A stretch of DNA of 64,000 nucleotides from Fusarium oxysporum f. sp. lycopersici 4287 (lineage: Eukaryota > Ascomycota > Sordariomycetes > Hypocreales > Nectriaceae), in NCBI RefSeq assembly GCF_000149955.1, contig NC_030992.1, positions 4,227,721 to 4,291,720 on the forward strand. Reading direction: 5' to 3'. This document shows positions 63,966 through 64,000 of the stretch, one piece after another (positions within the stretch are counted from its first letter, which is position 1; each line of letters begins with the position of its first letter). The notes beneath the pieces are model-generated. The model searched no databases. It was not told where the DNA came from and saw only the letters and a list, made by a program, of their open reading frames with translations. The translations under genes and the position numbers were made by a program.

Positions 63966-64000
63966 CCTTGGTCGCAGACTCTACAATAAACTGCGTGCCC

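Overview
The window is a draft contig from a filamentous ascomycete. Genes carry short (about 50-60 bp) GT..AG introns, there are four Zn2Cys6 regulators, many MFS carriers, cytochrome P450s, a highly reducing polyketide synthase, and AT-rich islands of the kind left by repeat-induced mutation. The overall look is of a Hypocreales (Fusarium-like) accessory or subtelomeric region; that genus-level guess is inference. There are two assembly gaps (47615-47734, 54156-54366), and several reading-frame breaks that may be either real or assembly errors.

Region 1 (1-15.8 kb) looks like one metabolic cluster: a phenylacetate-hydroxylase-like P450 (cut by the window edge), an allantoate-permease-type MFS carrier, a three-domain adenylation-carrier-reductase enzyme, a Baeyer-Villiger-type monooxygenase, an aspartate/aromatic-type aminotransferase, a pyruvate-decarboxylase-family enzyme and a GRE2-like aldehyde/ketone reductase. 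The last three are the textbook order of an Ehrlich pathway (amino acid to keto acid to aldehyde to alcohol), with the first two transcribed divergently from a 300 bp promoter that holds five CGGAA motifs in 80 bp.

Region 2 (15.9-20.5 kb): a gene for a small secreted, originally GPI-anchored protein is interrupted by a 759 bp non-autonomous hAT element with 15 bp terminal inverted repeats and a perfect 8 bp target duplication. Next to it is a fungal gene with a Cry-type delta-endotoxin N-terminal domain and a jacalin-like C-terminus, whose frame is broken near the C-terminus.

Region 3 (20.8-41.5 kb): Tri14/Mala s 1-like secreted beta-propeller, SDR, Zn2Cys6 regulator (its zinc cluster spread over three exons), secreted SGNH hydrolase, CorA-like membrane protein, another Zn2Cys6 regulator, RTA1-family membrane protein, DHA1 drug transporter, AIM6-like phosphodiesterase and a LaeA-like methyltransferase.

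Region 4 (41.6-47.9 kb): a compact putative beta-galactoside utilisation group: GanA-like beta-galactosidase (frame broken), Zn2Cys6 regulator and a lactose-permease-type sugar transporter.

Region 5 (48-64 kb): a secondary-metabolite neighbourhood with a P450, a mucin-like secreted protein with a 15 bp tandem repeat, a BAHD/HxxxD acyltransferase with a gap in it, and a nine-exon highly reducing PKS (KS-AT-DH-MT-ER-KR-ACP) whose C-terminus begins a carnitine-acyltransferase-like domain just before the window ends.
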